From Phallusia mammillata (Eukaryota; Chordata; Ascidiacea; Phlebobranchia; Ascidiidae): a stretch of 64,000 nt of DNA. Both the position numbers and the translations under genes were made by a program. Below the pieces are notes generated by a model. It did not search any database. It was not told where the DNA came from and saw only the letters and a program-made list of their open reading frames with translations. The stretch is from contig QLIY01000222.1 of the NCBI GenBank assembly GCA_003260075.1, positions 1 to 64,000 of the forward strand, given 5' to 3'. Of the stretch, positions 10,401 to 33,546 are shown piece by piece (within the stretch, counting starts at the first letter, position 1; each line of letters opens with the position of its first letter).

Positions 10401-11021
10401 ATTTACCCTTGGGAAAGGCAACTTGACGCGACAAATATCGAAATTACTTTAACTTGATACAAACAAGACGACGTAGATAACGTTGTATCACTGGCGAAAT
10501 AAACTCAACTTAGCGTAATCATTTATAAATTATATAAATTTCTAATTATGAAACTTATGTTTTGATAAATTCCCACACCTTCCCCTCATGTAGATTGTTG
10601 GATTGGTCCAATGAGAGTAAAACCGTGAATCAAATGCATTTGCGGTTTATATTTGCCTTTATTATAAGTATAACTGTCTGCGAATTATGAAGCTGAATGT
10701 TAGTCCATATTTAAATTAAGCTGTCAGTAATTGCTACAGAGTTGGGTAAATTGTTGACTTCAAAATTTCTTTCTGATAATATTCTAGTGCTTCGGATTAC
10801 CGTCCTTTGGAACAACGTGACTTTTCGTAGAAGAGCATGACACAGGGTTATTTGTATTTTGTGGTAGTATTGAACAGAATGGTATGTGTACTGTGTTTTG
10901 TGTGCGGAGTTTAGAACCGCTTACTTCATTTCCGTTGTGCAATGTGCATCAGCTAATGTTTAGTTAACGATTGTAGATCGGTTAGCATTAAGAATTGCTA
11001 GGTAATTTATAATTAGTGATC
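10401..11021. promoter_or_regulatory. Bidirectional promoter region between CBX and MMACHC
   Basis: Two start codons face away from each other across 621 bp, so both promoters must lie here (5' UTR introns aside). Near the CBX side is a palindromic ATTGGTCCAAT (10602-10612), which places a CCAAT box on each strand as NF-Y sites would need. AT-rich stretches (TATAAATTATATAAA near 10525) could serve as core elements. No transcript evidence is available. Confidence 0.5.
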
Positions 11022-11747
11022 ATGTCTGAATCTGATGCAATATTAGCAAAACTGAAATTATATTTGGAACCACTTGGAATGGAAGTTTGCATGTTTCAAG
11101 TTGATTGGTACAACCAGCATGTTGCTGAATTGTTTAAGTTACCTTACAAGACTGGCACAACATGTGCAGTAATTTTAACTATTCCATCATTTTTTGACAC
11201 TTGCTTTTTACCGTACTTGCGTAATAGTATTGAGACTAATCAAACATCCATCAAGGATCCTATTGACAGTTGCATTGCTTACCATGTGAGTTCTGCAGTA
11301 AAAAGTCTCGCAATGAAGAACGTACATGTCATGTATGACTATGAGTTATATGCTAACAGAAGACCAAAAGTTCTTGTACAAACTGCAGCACATGTTGCTG
11401 GTGCTGCATTTTACTATCAACGTCATCATGTGGTGTCAGATCCCTGGGAACAGAGGAAAAATATTTTCGGCATTTGTATTCACCCTCAATTCGGAGGTTG
11501 GTTTGCTATTAGGTCTGTATTAGTTTTTGAAGACATATCAACTTGTTTGGAGTATCTGGAGCCTATTGACAGTGTCCCAGAAACAAGCAAAAGAATTGAG
11601 CTACTACAGCGTCTCAATGATAATTGGAGGGACTGGACTTACAGGGATATAATTTCAGTGAAAGAAAAGTATTCTGAAAAGCAAAAGTTGTACTTTAGTA
11701 CCCCACCAAAAGATAGAAATCTCACATTTTTACAAAATCTTTTATAA
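11022..11747 (+). CDS. MMACHC: Cyanocobalamin reductase / alkylcobalamin dealkylase (cblC protein)
   Basis: A single-exon ORF of 241 aa starts at the ATG at 11022; the in-frame GTG at 11016 is not needed. The protein processes incoming vitamin B12. It removes the upper-axial cyano or alkyl ligand, using glutathione or reduced flavin, so that cobalamin can go to methionine synthase and methylmalonyl-CoA mutase. Family blocks are clear: FQVDWYN near the start, DPIDSCIAYHV, NRRPKVLVQTAAHVAGAA with YYQRHHV, ICIHPQFGGWFAIR, NWRDWTYRD and a late YSEKQKLYFSTPP. It ends soon after that block, so the Pro-rich tail found in mammals is absent. It is divergent to CBX and 276 bp upstream of LONP1 on the same strand. 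Confidence 0.95.
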   Translation: MSESDAILAKLKLYLEPLGMEVCMFQVDWYNQHVAELFKLPYKTGTTCAVILTIPSFFDTCFLPYLRNSIETNQTSIKDPIDSCIAYHVSSAVKSLAMKNVHVMYDYELYANRRPKVLVQTAAHVAGAAFYYQRHHVVSDPWEQRKNIFGICIHPQFGGWFAIRSVLVFEDISTCLEYLEPIDSVPETSKRIELLQRLNDNWRDWTYRDIISVKEKYSEKQKLYFSTPPKDRNLTFLQNLL

Positions 11748-11918
11748 CTAAAAATGTTTGTTACGATGATGTGCTTAAAAATGCAAATTTGTTTTTATTG
11801 TTTTTGTGTCATAATTTTTTTTTTACCATGCACTGTTTTAAAGTTCATACCCAGAATATGCAACACAAGTGATTTTTTTGTACATTCTTTGTTACACAAC
11901 ATTGTTAAGTTAATATTT

Positions 11919-12003
11919 TTAACTTTTTGTCTTAATGCAGGTACTTTGTAAAAAATCAGACATTCAAAATAACTATATGTCAGCCATTTGCTGTAGTTTT
12001 CAG
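11919..12003 (+). promoter_or_regulatory. Possible splice-leader acceptors upstream of LONP1
   Basis: Two acceptor-like sites precede the LONP1 ATG. One has AG at 11939-11940 after a T-rich tract (ACTTTTTGTCTTAATGCAG). The other has AG at 12002-12003 (GCTGTAGTTTTCAG), 20 bases before the ATG. No AATAAA lies between the MMACHC stop and the LONP1 start. Either a 5' UTR intron or SL trans-splicing, common in ascidians, could use them. Confidence 0.3.
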
Positions 12004-12023
12004 GATTGGCCCATAGTTAAACA

Positions 12024-24460
<12,437 letters not shown>

Positions 24461-25575
24461 CGTCACCAGGGGGCGTGGTCTCATCTATGACGTCACTGCT
24501 TGCGTTTTGCAAATGGCGAAATGAGTCGTCTATTGTTGAACGTTTGTACCAAGTGGTTCTTGAGAAAAGAGTAATGAGAAGTACAAATCATGTTCGATAT
24601 GTCTCGAAACTTGTTTGGTTTTGTGCAAGGCACTTTTTATTAGTATACGGAGGTACACATACATTTAAGTGGTTTAAAGGTGCAGTTTTTTTAAAAATAT
24701 TCTTCAGTATGTCAGTAGCTAAGTGCTGATCCTTTGAAATTAAACTGATAGTGAAATTAGGGCTCTCAACCAATGCTTTTTTGTCCAAAATGTTATTTCT
24801 TAACACTATATTCGTATAAATATTACAGAAACAATGAGTTTCCGTTGCTTACGCTGTGTTAACGTACAGTGCCGTTGTTTTTTGCGAGGACAAAATAGGC
24901 AACAAATATTCAGAAGTCAAGGCTACTTATTGTCATGAACCCGAATATCCTACAAATTTATTTTAAAAGGAGAACAATTAAGTCAGGTGCCCCCCCCCCG
25001 AGGACAAAATAGGCAACAAATATTCAGAAGTCAAGGCTACTTATTGTAATGAACCCGAATATCCTACAAATTTATTTTAAAAGGAGAACAATCAAGTCAG
25101 GTACGTTAACTTTATAATACTTATTCTATACTCTTTCGTCCAGCACTCGAAACTATAGGGCAGGTTTTTTCCTGTGAGGTTCCTTTCTGTTGAACACTAC
25201 CCTCTCTTTCATGGATGTTTCAACTTTTATGGTTCCACGTAAGTTCCCCGAGACTCCCAACATGCCAATCTAACTTTCGAATACGAGTTCCTGCCACATA
25301 ACGCCTTGTAGTAACGATATAGCTGTAGCACGTATCCCATTTATCCACCAGTTAAGCCCATCCGTGTTCATTATACGGTCTCAACGTTGCGCAGCTATTT
25401 TACGATTAGCTTACGTACGTTTTCTTTAACCTAGGAAAAAACCAGAAGCAGAAGCCCGCTACATTTAAACATGTGTGGGGACCATGGTGTTTGTGCTTGC
25501 TAAAACACTTCACACTACAATCATTGACAAACAATTAACACGCGTTTAAAGTTACCAGACAACGACCGCATATTT
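24461..25575. other. LONP1 3' flank
   Basis: It should contain the LONP1 3' UTR; no exon is recognised. It holds an allele-type direct repeat (about 24888-25101) around exactly ten C at 24990-24999. Confidence 0.55.
24888..25101. repeat. Direct repeat around a 10-C run (24990-24999)
   Basis: About 102 bp from GAGGACAAAATAGGC to AAGTCAGGT is present twice, with two single-base differences (TGTCATG/TGTAATG and AATTAAG/AATCAAG). Confidence 0.9.
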
Positions 25576-25920
25576 ATGGGTCCCCTTCCCTGAAGGGGAC
25601 ACATATTGTTTTTGTCCGTATTTTTTTTTCTTTTTTCTGTCTAACACTGGCTTGTTAGACGCGTTTGGTTAAGAAAGAGTGCTTCAAATTTATTCAAATT
25701 TGCACAGATGTTAGTTATTAGCCTGAATTTGATCCTCCTGAAGTTTGACCCCGATTGACCCAGCGGTTCACCCACAGGCCCCCAAAATGCAAAATTTTTA
25801 AAACATGGTTTGTTATATGCGTTTGGTCAAGAAAGAGTGCTTCAAATTTGTTTAAATTTTGTCAGATGTTAGTTATTAACCAAAATTTGATCCTCCTGAA
25901 GTTTGACCCTGAATGACCCA

Positions 25921-26274
25921 NNNNNNNNNNNNNNNNNNNNNNNNNNNNNNNNNNNNNNNNNNNNNNNNNNNNNNNNNNNNNNNNNNNNNNNNNNNNNNNN
26001 NNNNNNNNNNNNNNNNNNNNNNNNNNNNNNNNNNNNNNNNNNNNNNNNNNNNNNNNNNNNNNNNNNNNNNNNNNNNNNNNNNNNNNNNNNNNNNNNNNNN
26101 NNNNNNNNNNNNNNNNNNNNNNNNNNNNNNNNNNNNNNNNNNNNNNNNNNNNNNNNNNNNNNNNNNNNNNNNNNNNNNNNNNNNNNNNNNNNNNNNNNNN
26201 NNNNNNNNNNNNNNNNNNNNNNNNNNNNNNNNNNNNNNNNNNNNNNNNNNNNNNNNNNNNNNNNNNNNNNNNNN
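25921..26274. other. Assembly gap (354 N)
   Basis: Unknown bases inside the tandem-repeat core of the element at 25576-26871. The position in tandem repeats explains the failure to assemble. Confidence 1.
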
Positions 26275-26456
26275 TTAAAGTATTTGTTTCGTTCTTTTTT
26301 AATGTTTTTGTAATTAAATGACAAGACTAGTGCAAAAATAATGCGAACAAAAAATGTTTATTGTTGGGTTAATGCTTTCTAAAAATTTTTCCTTAAAAAT
26401 CTAAAAGTAGGCTACATTTGTTTACCGTAAATCCGCACAAACACGTGTGTGGGGAC

Positions 26457-26542
<86 letters not shown>

Positions 26543-26757
26543 TATCTGGGTCAAAGCAAGAGATTAAATTAAAGTATTTGTTTCGTTCTTTTTTAATGTT
26601 TTTGTAATTAAATGACAATAATAGTGCAAAAATAATGCGAACAAAAAATGTTTATTGTTGGGTTAATGCTTTCTAAAAAATTTTCCTTAAAAATCTAAAA
26701 GTCACCGCAACATTTGTTTACCGTAAATCCGCACAAACACGTGTGTGGGGACCCATT
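26275..26757. repeat. Direct repeat around a 79-G run (26462-26540)
   Basis: About 186 bp before the run (26275-26460) recurs at about 26570-26756 with a few differences. The run itself is 79 G without interruption, much longer than the usual ten. Confidence 0.85.
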
Positions 26758-26871
26758 AGTTTTTGTTTACAAAAACAATCATATGTGTAGATCAAATGAT
26801 GTGTATAGTAAATTGGTAAATATCGTATAGAATATATAAAATGGAAGTATATCAGAAAGCCACCCTTCTAG

Positions 26872-28967
26872 TTAATATTCATTTTGGATAGTGTGGTTTT
26901 GGCATTGATTTCTCACGAGGACCAATCGCTCAAAAACAGTTTAAAAACAGAAAAACGTTTTCAAAAGGCTTATGTAGCTAAGCACACTGAATACAACGTA
27001 GAAGCAAATGCGAAAGGTGGAAAACAAATGTTTACTGTTCACTACAAAGCAAACGCCTTGAAACATGTAGTGAAACTCGGTCCCGTTTTCCAAATATTAA
27101 TCAGGGGGGGGGGGTTGTGAAAGTAAGAAAAACGTTTTCAAAAGGCTTATGTAGCTAAGCACACTGTTCACTACAAAGCAAACGACTTGAAACATGTAGT
27201 GAAACTCGGTCCCGTTTTCCAAATATTAATCAGAACGTTTTTAAATTTATTCGGGGTTGTTTCTAACTTGGTGATTTTAAATTTTGTCTTCACATAAAAA
27301 AATGTTCTTAAACATAAAACTACCAACAGATTTTTAATGACAACAAAACTCTTGGGGTTTTCCAAATTGCCTTGAAGTTGCCATTTTTTATTCGCTACGT
27401 ATCTGGAAACGTGGACAAGCATCCCAAACGTACCTTACAATGTACACCTCGTTTAACACGAACAACGAGTTTTGAAACTTAGGAAAAAGCGTGAACAAAA
27501 TACAGCTGATACGTGAAAAATAATTGTCTTTTTATTTGGGATGTCATCGAACTTTGGTCTCCTTCGCCGCATTTCTGATTAGCACTTGTTCTGTAGACGT
27601 ATCCTGGAAAACAGGACTACTGTTAGGTACGTAAATACGCCGTTTAGCTCACAGAAGCACCCTTTGTAAGACATTATGTTTACATGCTCACAAGAAACTG
27701 CATTTCGGCTAAGAGAAGAGAGTCTTAAATGTCATTGGCAAAGGAAATTACAACTTCACATGCAGTATTAATAAACAGGTTAAAAACCGTTGTTTGCTTT
27801 CTAAACACAAACGACTTGTTTAACACTATAAATGCAACTAACTTTTTTGTCATTGCCGTAAAGAATACACTACAATAGCCTATACATGAATAATAATAAA
27901 TTGTGTGCTATGATTTTCGGCTATAATAACTAGTGCAGAGAAACGCAATAGAAGAAAAACATTACGCTTTGTTCAGTGCCTTTTGGCAAGGTCGCTAAGA
28001 GGGTGATATTTAATATTCAACGAGATTAAGGCCATTACTTAAGTCTGAATGCATTATTCAACAACCAATTCGTTTTAACTCTGTCTAGCACCGATTAATT
28101 CTGTTAACGGGATTTCCGTGTGATGTTCATCGGTTCTTAATAATACAAGGAAATAAATAATTTAACGGGAGAAACGACTTACGCGAGGCGTAGGAGTCAT
28201 ACGTAAAAGGAATCTGGCTAAATCGATTTAATAAATATCTAAAATCGAATCTGTTTCTGTTTTAAATTAAAATCGTCCCACGGGCATTTTTTTAAAATCA
28301 TCCCACGGGCAACAGTTTATTGGCTGCAGCACAACCATTTAATATTTCAGGCATAAAACCTCTACAGTCTACACGATGAGGCATAAACTATAAATATTTT
28401 GCTCATTTCCAAAAGAAATACTGACAAAAAAAACAGACTAGCCAAAGTACATTTAAAATTCAGGACCGTGGAAACCAATACACACAGACTTTGTTTTAAA
28501 GCATTCTTAACCTTTACGGCTTTGAAATTAAAAACGTTCGTCGAAGTGTTCAGACAGGTTGTTTTGAAACACAAGTTTACCCTTCACCTGCGCGGGTACG
28601 TTCCAAAGGGGTTAAATAACCAAAGTACAATGACTTGCGCATTTTCCTTTGCTGAAACTCAAGTCCAGAACCAAGATGGGCGAATAGTGATACTGAATTA
28701 GCAAAAGCATATCAAAACATGCAGCGCATAATATCTTTTCAGGCATAGTATTATATTATTTTGCAAATCTTTTGTTGGTGTGGCGTGTTTTTATACATAA
28801 CGTATCGCACACACCATTTTTAAGCACATCTAGCATGCTACGGTTTAAGCAACATCCAACCCAAGACAAGCAACTTACGTATCCGCATTATGTGCGCATA
28901 TACCTACATATATAAAATAGTATATATGCATACACCTACAATGCATAACAGGAACTAGTGCTCTCCT
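26872..28967. other. Intergenic, no gene recognised
   Basis: AT-rich, no convincing exon. It contains the join at 27104-27114 and a short tandem pair of ATCGTCCCACGGGCA-like words near 28271-28312. Confidence 0.5.
26950..27233. repeat. Direct repeat around a 10/11-G run (27104-27114)
   Basis: The segment from GAAAAACGTTTTC to CCAAATATTAATCAG is repeated on both sides of the run. The second copy lacks about 50 internal bases. Confidence 0.85.
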
Positions 28968-29441
28968 TCACGGAAAGCTTTCGAGTCTTGCCTTGCTGAG
29001 GGTCTCGAACCAGGCAGCCCTTGCTACCGACCGGTAAGGATCAAGAGTGGCTCGGACGCAACGAATTAGGTGAAAGCATAGGAAGAGGAGCAAGAGCAGG
29101 AGCATAAAGTACATGATGATCTCCTCCACCATAAACGGGGACGGAATAGTTTCCGGTCGCTCTGAGCTGGGTAAAATAACTTGTCTTTGATCTTGCGGTA
29201 TTGGATGATAGTGGTGAGAGTGATGTGGGAACAAGCGTTGGATCTGTAGCTGCTGTTGCTGTATGTAGGATAGCGTGGGAACGACTTTTTCTGCTTCCGG
29301 GTGGTGTTCTGTGACCATTTGGTGATGCTTGTTTAAGATGCTGCTTAATAGGGATGGAGCGGTCGAGCTGGTTGTTGTTGATTGGCCGACTTGGTTTTTT
29401 GAGTGTAAGGCCAGATCTTCTGCAGGGCCATCTTCAATCAT
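28968..29441 (-). CDS. Cortexin-like single-pass membrane protein
   Basis: An uninterrupted ORF of 157 aa from the ATG at 29441 to the stop at 28968. Residues 1-103 are hydrophilic and low complexity (Ser/Thr stretch, QQQQLQIQ, HHSHHYHPIP). Residues about 109-126 are a transmembrane segment with six Leu in a row. Immediately after it comes RCVRATLDPYRS (127-138) and a short basic/aromatic tail. The transmembrane-RCVR-x3-LDPY arrangement is the core of the cortexins, small neuronal membrane proteins of vertebrates of about 80 aa. The N-terminal extension is longer than usual. The type with a cytoplasmic C-terminus is inferred from positive charges after the membrane span. The exon may be complete; an upstream non-coding exon cannot be excluded. 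Function in this animal is unknown. Confidence 0.7.
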   Translation of the reverse strand: MIEDGPAEDLALHSKNQVGQSTTTSSTAPSLLSSILNKHHQMVTEHHPEAEKVVPTLSYIQQQQLQIQRLFPHHSHHYHPIPQDQRQVILPSSERPETIPSPFMVEEIIMYFMLLLLLLFLCFHLIRCVRATLDPYRSVARAAWFETLSKARLESFP

Positions 29442-29547
29442 GACGCGTCGCTACTCCTTTGAAACTTTTTAGTTTTTGAACTCGAAACAAAAGTAGTTTT
29501 CGATAATAAATTCAGTTTGCCATTATTTTAAAGTTGTTTTATTTTTT

Positions 29548-29867
29548 CCCAATCAGTATTTTTATTGATGCACTGTTGCATCTGACATCTACAAAGCACA
29601 AAATTGCACATTTTACGTTATAAGTCATATCACTTTTATGTCTCAGCACGCAAACGCACCTTTTCGCATCACACCAAACGTACATTTCTTTGAGCAAGGG
29701 GGGGGGGCCCAATCAATATTTTTATTGATGCACTGTTGCATCTAACATCTACAAAAGCAAACAAGACACAAAATTGCACATTTTACGTTATAAGTTATAT
29801 CACTTTTATGTCTCAGCATGCAAACGCACCTTTTCGCATCACACCAAACGTACATTTCTTTGAGCAA
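29548..29867. repeat. Direct repeat around a 10-G run (29698-29707)
   Basis: About 150-160 bp from CCCAATCA.TATTTTTATTG to TTTCTTTGAGCAA is present twice. The second copy has a 9-10 base insertion (AGCAAACAAG) and single-base changes. Confidence 0.9.
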
Positions 29868-30304
29868 CTTTTTGTTGTTTTTGGCCCGCAAAATATGTCA
29901 CAAAATAGTTTATTAGTGCGCCGCAATTAACCCCGTGAAAAGGCAAAAAATGGGTTTTAAACAAACTGCAACCGCAATTACAAAATTTGGCGAGCTTTAT
30001 GTTCGGCGACTTCCAGTTAAAAGGCTATTGCCACGTCCAGTGTTATCGGTGATTATATCCTGCAGGACCTCTCCTATAGTCTCTAGCTGTCGCGGAAATG
30101 GCAGCGAGCAATTGCCCTTGACCTTGCACGAGTTATTTGCTTCAGGCGATTCATTTTGTCAAGACATCTAATTTAGACATTTTCTGAGGTGAAATATTTT
30201 TCCCGAAAGAGCAGTACAAAAATGGCTGAAGGTACTGGGACAAACTAAATGCACTCTAATTCTTGCCATCTGGCCAAACCGTATGTAAAATCGATTTACA
30301 TGCA

Positions 30305-30598
30305 TACAAACGTCTACGTTATACATCTGCACGCCTTTAGAGTTTTTGGTCAGAGAAACAACCAAATGACAATGCATGTAAAAATGTTCACTTGTCTGGC
30401 AGGTCTAACCACAGTTTTGGAGCTGTTTTTTAAACGCATACTTACGGGGGGGGGGCTACAAACGTCTACGTTAAACATCTGCACGCCTTTAGAGTTTTTG
30501 GTCAGCGAAACAACCAAATGATATAATGCATGTAAAAATGTTCACTTGTCGGGCAGGTCTAACCACAGTTTTGGAGCTGTTTTTTAAACGCATACTTA
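30305..30598. repeat. Direct repeat around a 10-G run (30446-30455)
   Basis: About 140 bp from ACAAACGTCTACGTTA to CGCATACTTAC is repeated with scattered substitutions. Confidence 0.9.
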
Positions 30599-32264
30599 CT
30601 GGCAAGTGGATTTCGTCATGTTACATTTTTTAGTTATACAAGTGTGTTTTACATTTTGGGATACAGCGCAAAAACATTTAAATTATTAGGATGTTTTACC
30701 AACCCACTTTTGATTAAACTGGCGAGTGGCTTTGAATCTAATTTTATATATGACGATAATCGTATTAAGTATTGAAAACTTTGTGTCTATATTTAAATCT
30801 AAAAAATAAGAAACTGATTCAATGCGAAACCATGTGTTATGAAAAATAACCGAGTTTAGCTCCACTTTGCTCTAAAAGCAAAAAAAACAACAACATTCAA
30901 GCAATTCTCAACATTTAGTTCTCAACATTTTAATAACCAGCGACCGATTATTTTGTGTATCTTGCGAAATGAAGTATCTGTGCATAGGATTTCAGGTAGT
31001 TTCAAAGGGACATTTGTTTTCCTGCATTTTCTGCTTGGCACTAGCTTAAACCAACACTGTCTATCTTTTGTGTAAAAGGTGCATGCTATTCTCTGCTTCT
31101 TTGTTCTCAACAGGTGTCGATCACCACAGACAGCGTTGAAAATAGCAAGCTTACGGCAACTGTTCGTGCATACGAAAATTGTAAGGTTTATCTGTGTCGC
31201 CATTTTAAGTTTTTGCGCAGAGCGCCTAATTAGGATTAGTTTGCTTGACAAGCTGTTGGAATTCGGATCGAATGTTTAAAGTGACAGCGCAGGTGCGGCA
31301 AGAGCTGGATTAAGACGATGTAATTCCTAAAAATATTGATGTTATTTGCATGGGACGCGGCAAAAAATACATGAAAGATCCCGGTTTCCAAAAGGCGCAC
31401 CAATGCAACTGTGGAAAAACGTGCGATAACGAAATTGGCTCAACCCACTATGGTAGTTAAAATTTCCTTTAAAATTTAAACCTATAGAAGAAAAATGGAG
31501 ACAGGTTGTAACCGTGCAACTAATAAAGATCATGATCGAAAAGAAAACCAAAAATCAAACACTGATACGCAACACAATCGATGATTTCATTCCATAACGC
31601 GATGAAAAAAATTTCCACAACCCCAAGAGGAAACTCCTGAAGTTCCCTCATTTTGTAGCACAACGGCACCGAAAACTACATGCAATCGCAAAAATGGTCA
31701 TCAATAATTGAACAGTTCGCTTTCACTTAAACGTAAGCACGTGTAAACTGGAATCACGTCCAATGGCCAATGTCCCATGGTTCCGGCCTCCTGAACCAGG
31801 TTGTAATTAACAGTAAATCGCGTTATCCTAAATAGCACAAGAGTCTATTTATATCCCTTAATATTGACTCAAACTGTCTTGATATTTGATAAACGACGAA
31901 TTTATACCTTTACGGCTGTGACTGTAATTCCCATAAAAATAACGAAAAAGGAACAAATAACAAAACTCCAGAACACGTGTTTTTAATTCTAAACAACATG
32001 CAGCTAATATTGGATTGACTCCAATATCGAGCGTATTAATAATACGAAAATAAATTCTCAGATTTATTTGACAGGACCTGATGGATCCGGGGGTAATTGC
32101 TTTAAACATAAAAAACGAACCCTTCTGCTTTCTAAAGGGTGTGGGTAATCAAAATCCAAATCAGTCAGGACTTCTCATTTATCAACTGTGAGACACAGCA
32201 CAAAAAAACGAATCGAATCAACATTTACGGCATTTGGTATGCGGTCGCTTGGCAGAAAAAGTAT

Positions 32265-32520
32265 ATGGCGACAGGGGGACCCTTGACGACTGCAAGTGAC
32301 GTTAATTCCAGCCTAAGTGCAGTTTGTGGTTTTCGATTTGATTGCCATGTTGCTTCCGAGCGGAAAATTGCCTTTAAACGTCGTTGCGGGGGGGGGGCAT
32401 GGCGACAGGGGGACCCTTGACGACTGCAAGTGACGTAAATTCCAGCCTAAGTGCAGTTTGTGGTTTTCGATTCGATTGCCATGTTGCTTCCGAGCGGAAA
32501 ATTGCCTTTAAACGTCGTTG
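32265..32520. repeat. Direct repeat around a 10-G run (32388-32397)
   Basis: About 123 bp from ATGGCGACAGGGGGACCC to AACGTCGTTGC occurs twice with two substitutions. It produces two overlapping look-alike ORFs that should be ignored. Confidence 0.9.
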
Positions 32521-33388
32521 CGCTACTGGCTTTTTCATTCGTCGAGACCGCAATTTTCACGCTTGGCTAATGGTGCTAGCAGACGCGGAAGGGAATGCAA
32601 ATGCCAAGTAAACGCCAAATGTTTGACGAAAACTCAACTAGAACGCAAGGGATTAAATGTTTTTCTGGCCCGACAGTATTACGTTTGTAGAGTTAACTTT
32701 CAACAACAGTCGGGAACAAGTGTCTCCTTTTTAATGAATAATTGAAATAAAGGACAAATTCGTTTTTTATTGGTTTGCTTTTACTAGCATTAAACTTAAC
32801 CATTGAATAAGTGTTCGGCTTTTTTCTGTTTATAACGTGTTTAATAAACAGTACGAGAGTATAAAAATATTATGATGGTGTGATTAAAATAAGTTAGCAG
32901 CCCTCAATTAAAAAAAACTTAAAACAGTATAGTCTACATCCAGCTGTCCACCGAACCTTTAACAAACTCATCTGGTTTACCATTATATTCTTGCTTAAAC
33001 TGTAATCGCAGGTCGTTCGTAGGTAAACACTGCACTTTTTTTAAAGTTTCACACTCAAAAACTTGCTCAAACGGGTCGAACCACTCGGAAATCACTTTGA
33101 CTTGGTATAATTTACACCTGATCACGATTCAAAGATACACTGAAACCGATATAACATTGTAAACTGGTTAAGCTCTCAGCCTTGGCACTTGCTGCGAATT
33201 CTAGCAGCTCTGGCGGAAACATTAGTGGCAAACCGCCTGAAATCGATGACGGCAAGTAAAAAACATTTCTCGCAATACAGAAGAGAAGGCATCGATCTTA
33301 TCTTGTGTGACGTGGATGGGCGATTGGTACGGCAGGGAGTAAACCGCAAGACGATAAACGCCAGCATTAAAGACAGTCTAAGCAAAGC

Positions 33389-33546
33389 AATTGGCTAAAA
33401 CTACATTCTGCTATTTTTTTTCTGCACCCTGCCACCGACGCCGATTCAATGTTATCGTCAGGGGGGGGGGTAATTGGCTAAAACTACATTCTGCTATCGA
33501 TTTTTTTTCTGCACCCTGCCACCGACGCCGATTCAATGTTATCGTC
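33389..33546. repeat. Direct repeat around a 10-G run (33461-33470)
   Basis: About 72 bp from AATTGGCTAAAACTACATTC to GTTATCGTCA occurs twice, with a short indel (CGAT). Confidence 0.9.

Larger units (their letters stand above)
25576..26871 (+). mobile_element. Hairpin-ended element of a second subfamily, interrupted by an assembly gap
   Basis: The start (ATGGGTCCCCTTCCCTGAAG after TTT) and end (AGCCACCCTTCTAG before TT) match the other family members. The interior differs: a tandem unit of about 158 bp (GCGTTTGGT.AAGAAAGAGTG...) begins near 25651 and again near 25810 before the N gap. An inverted terminus copy GGGGACCCATT lies near the CTAG end, at 26747-26757. Shared ends with a different core suggest subfamilies mobilised by the same machinery. 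Confidence 0.5.

Noticed and set aside
25869-26324. ORFs of up to 151 aa across the gap
   Set aside because: They are open only because the N bases hold no stop codons.
26412-26618. Poly-proline ORF on the minus strand
   Set aside because: It is a translation of the 79-G run.
32139-32611. Two similar ORFs of 93 and 75 aa that look like a gene pair
   Set aside because: They are the two halves of a join duplication around ten G at 32388.
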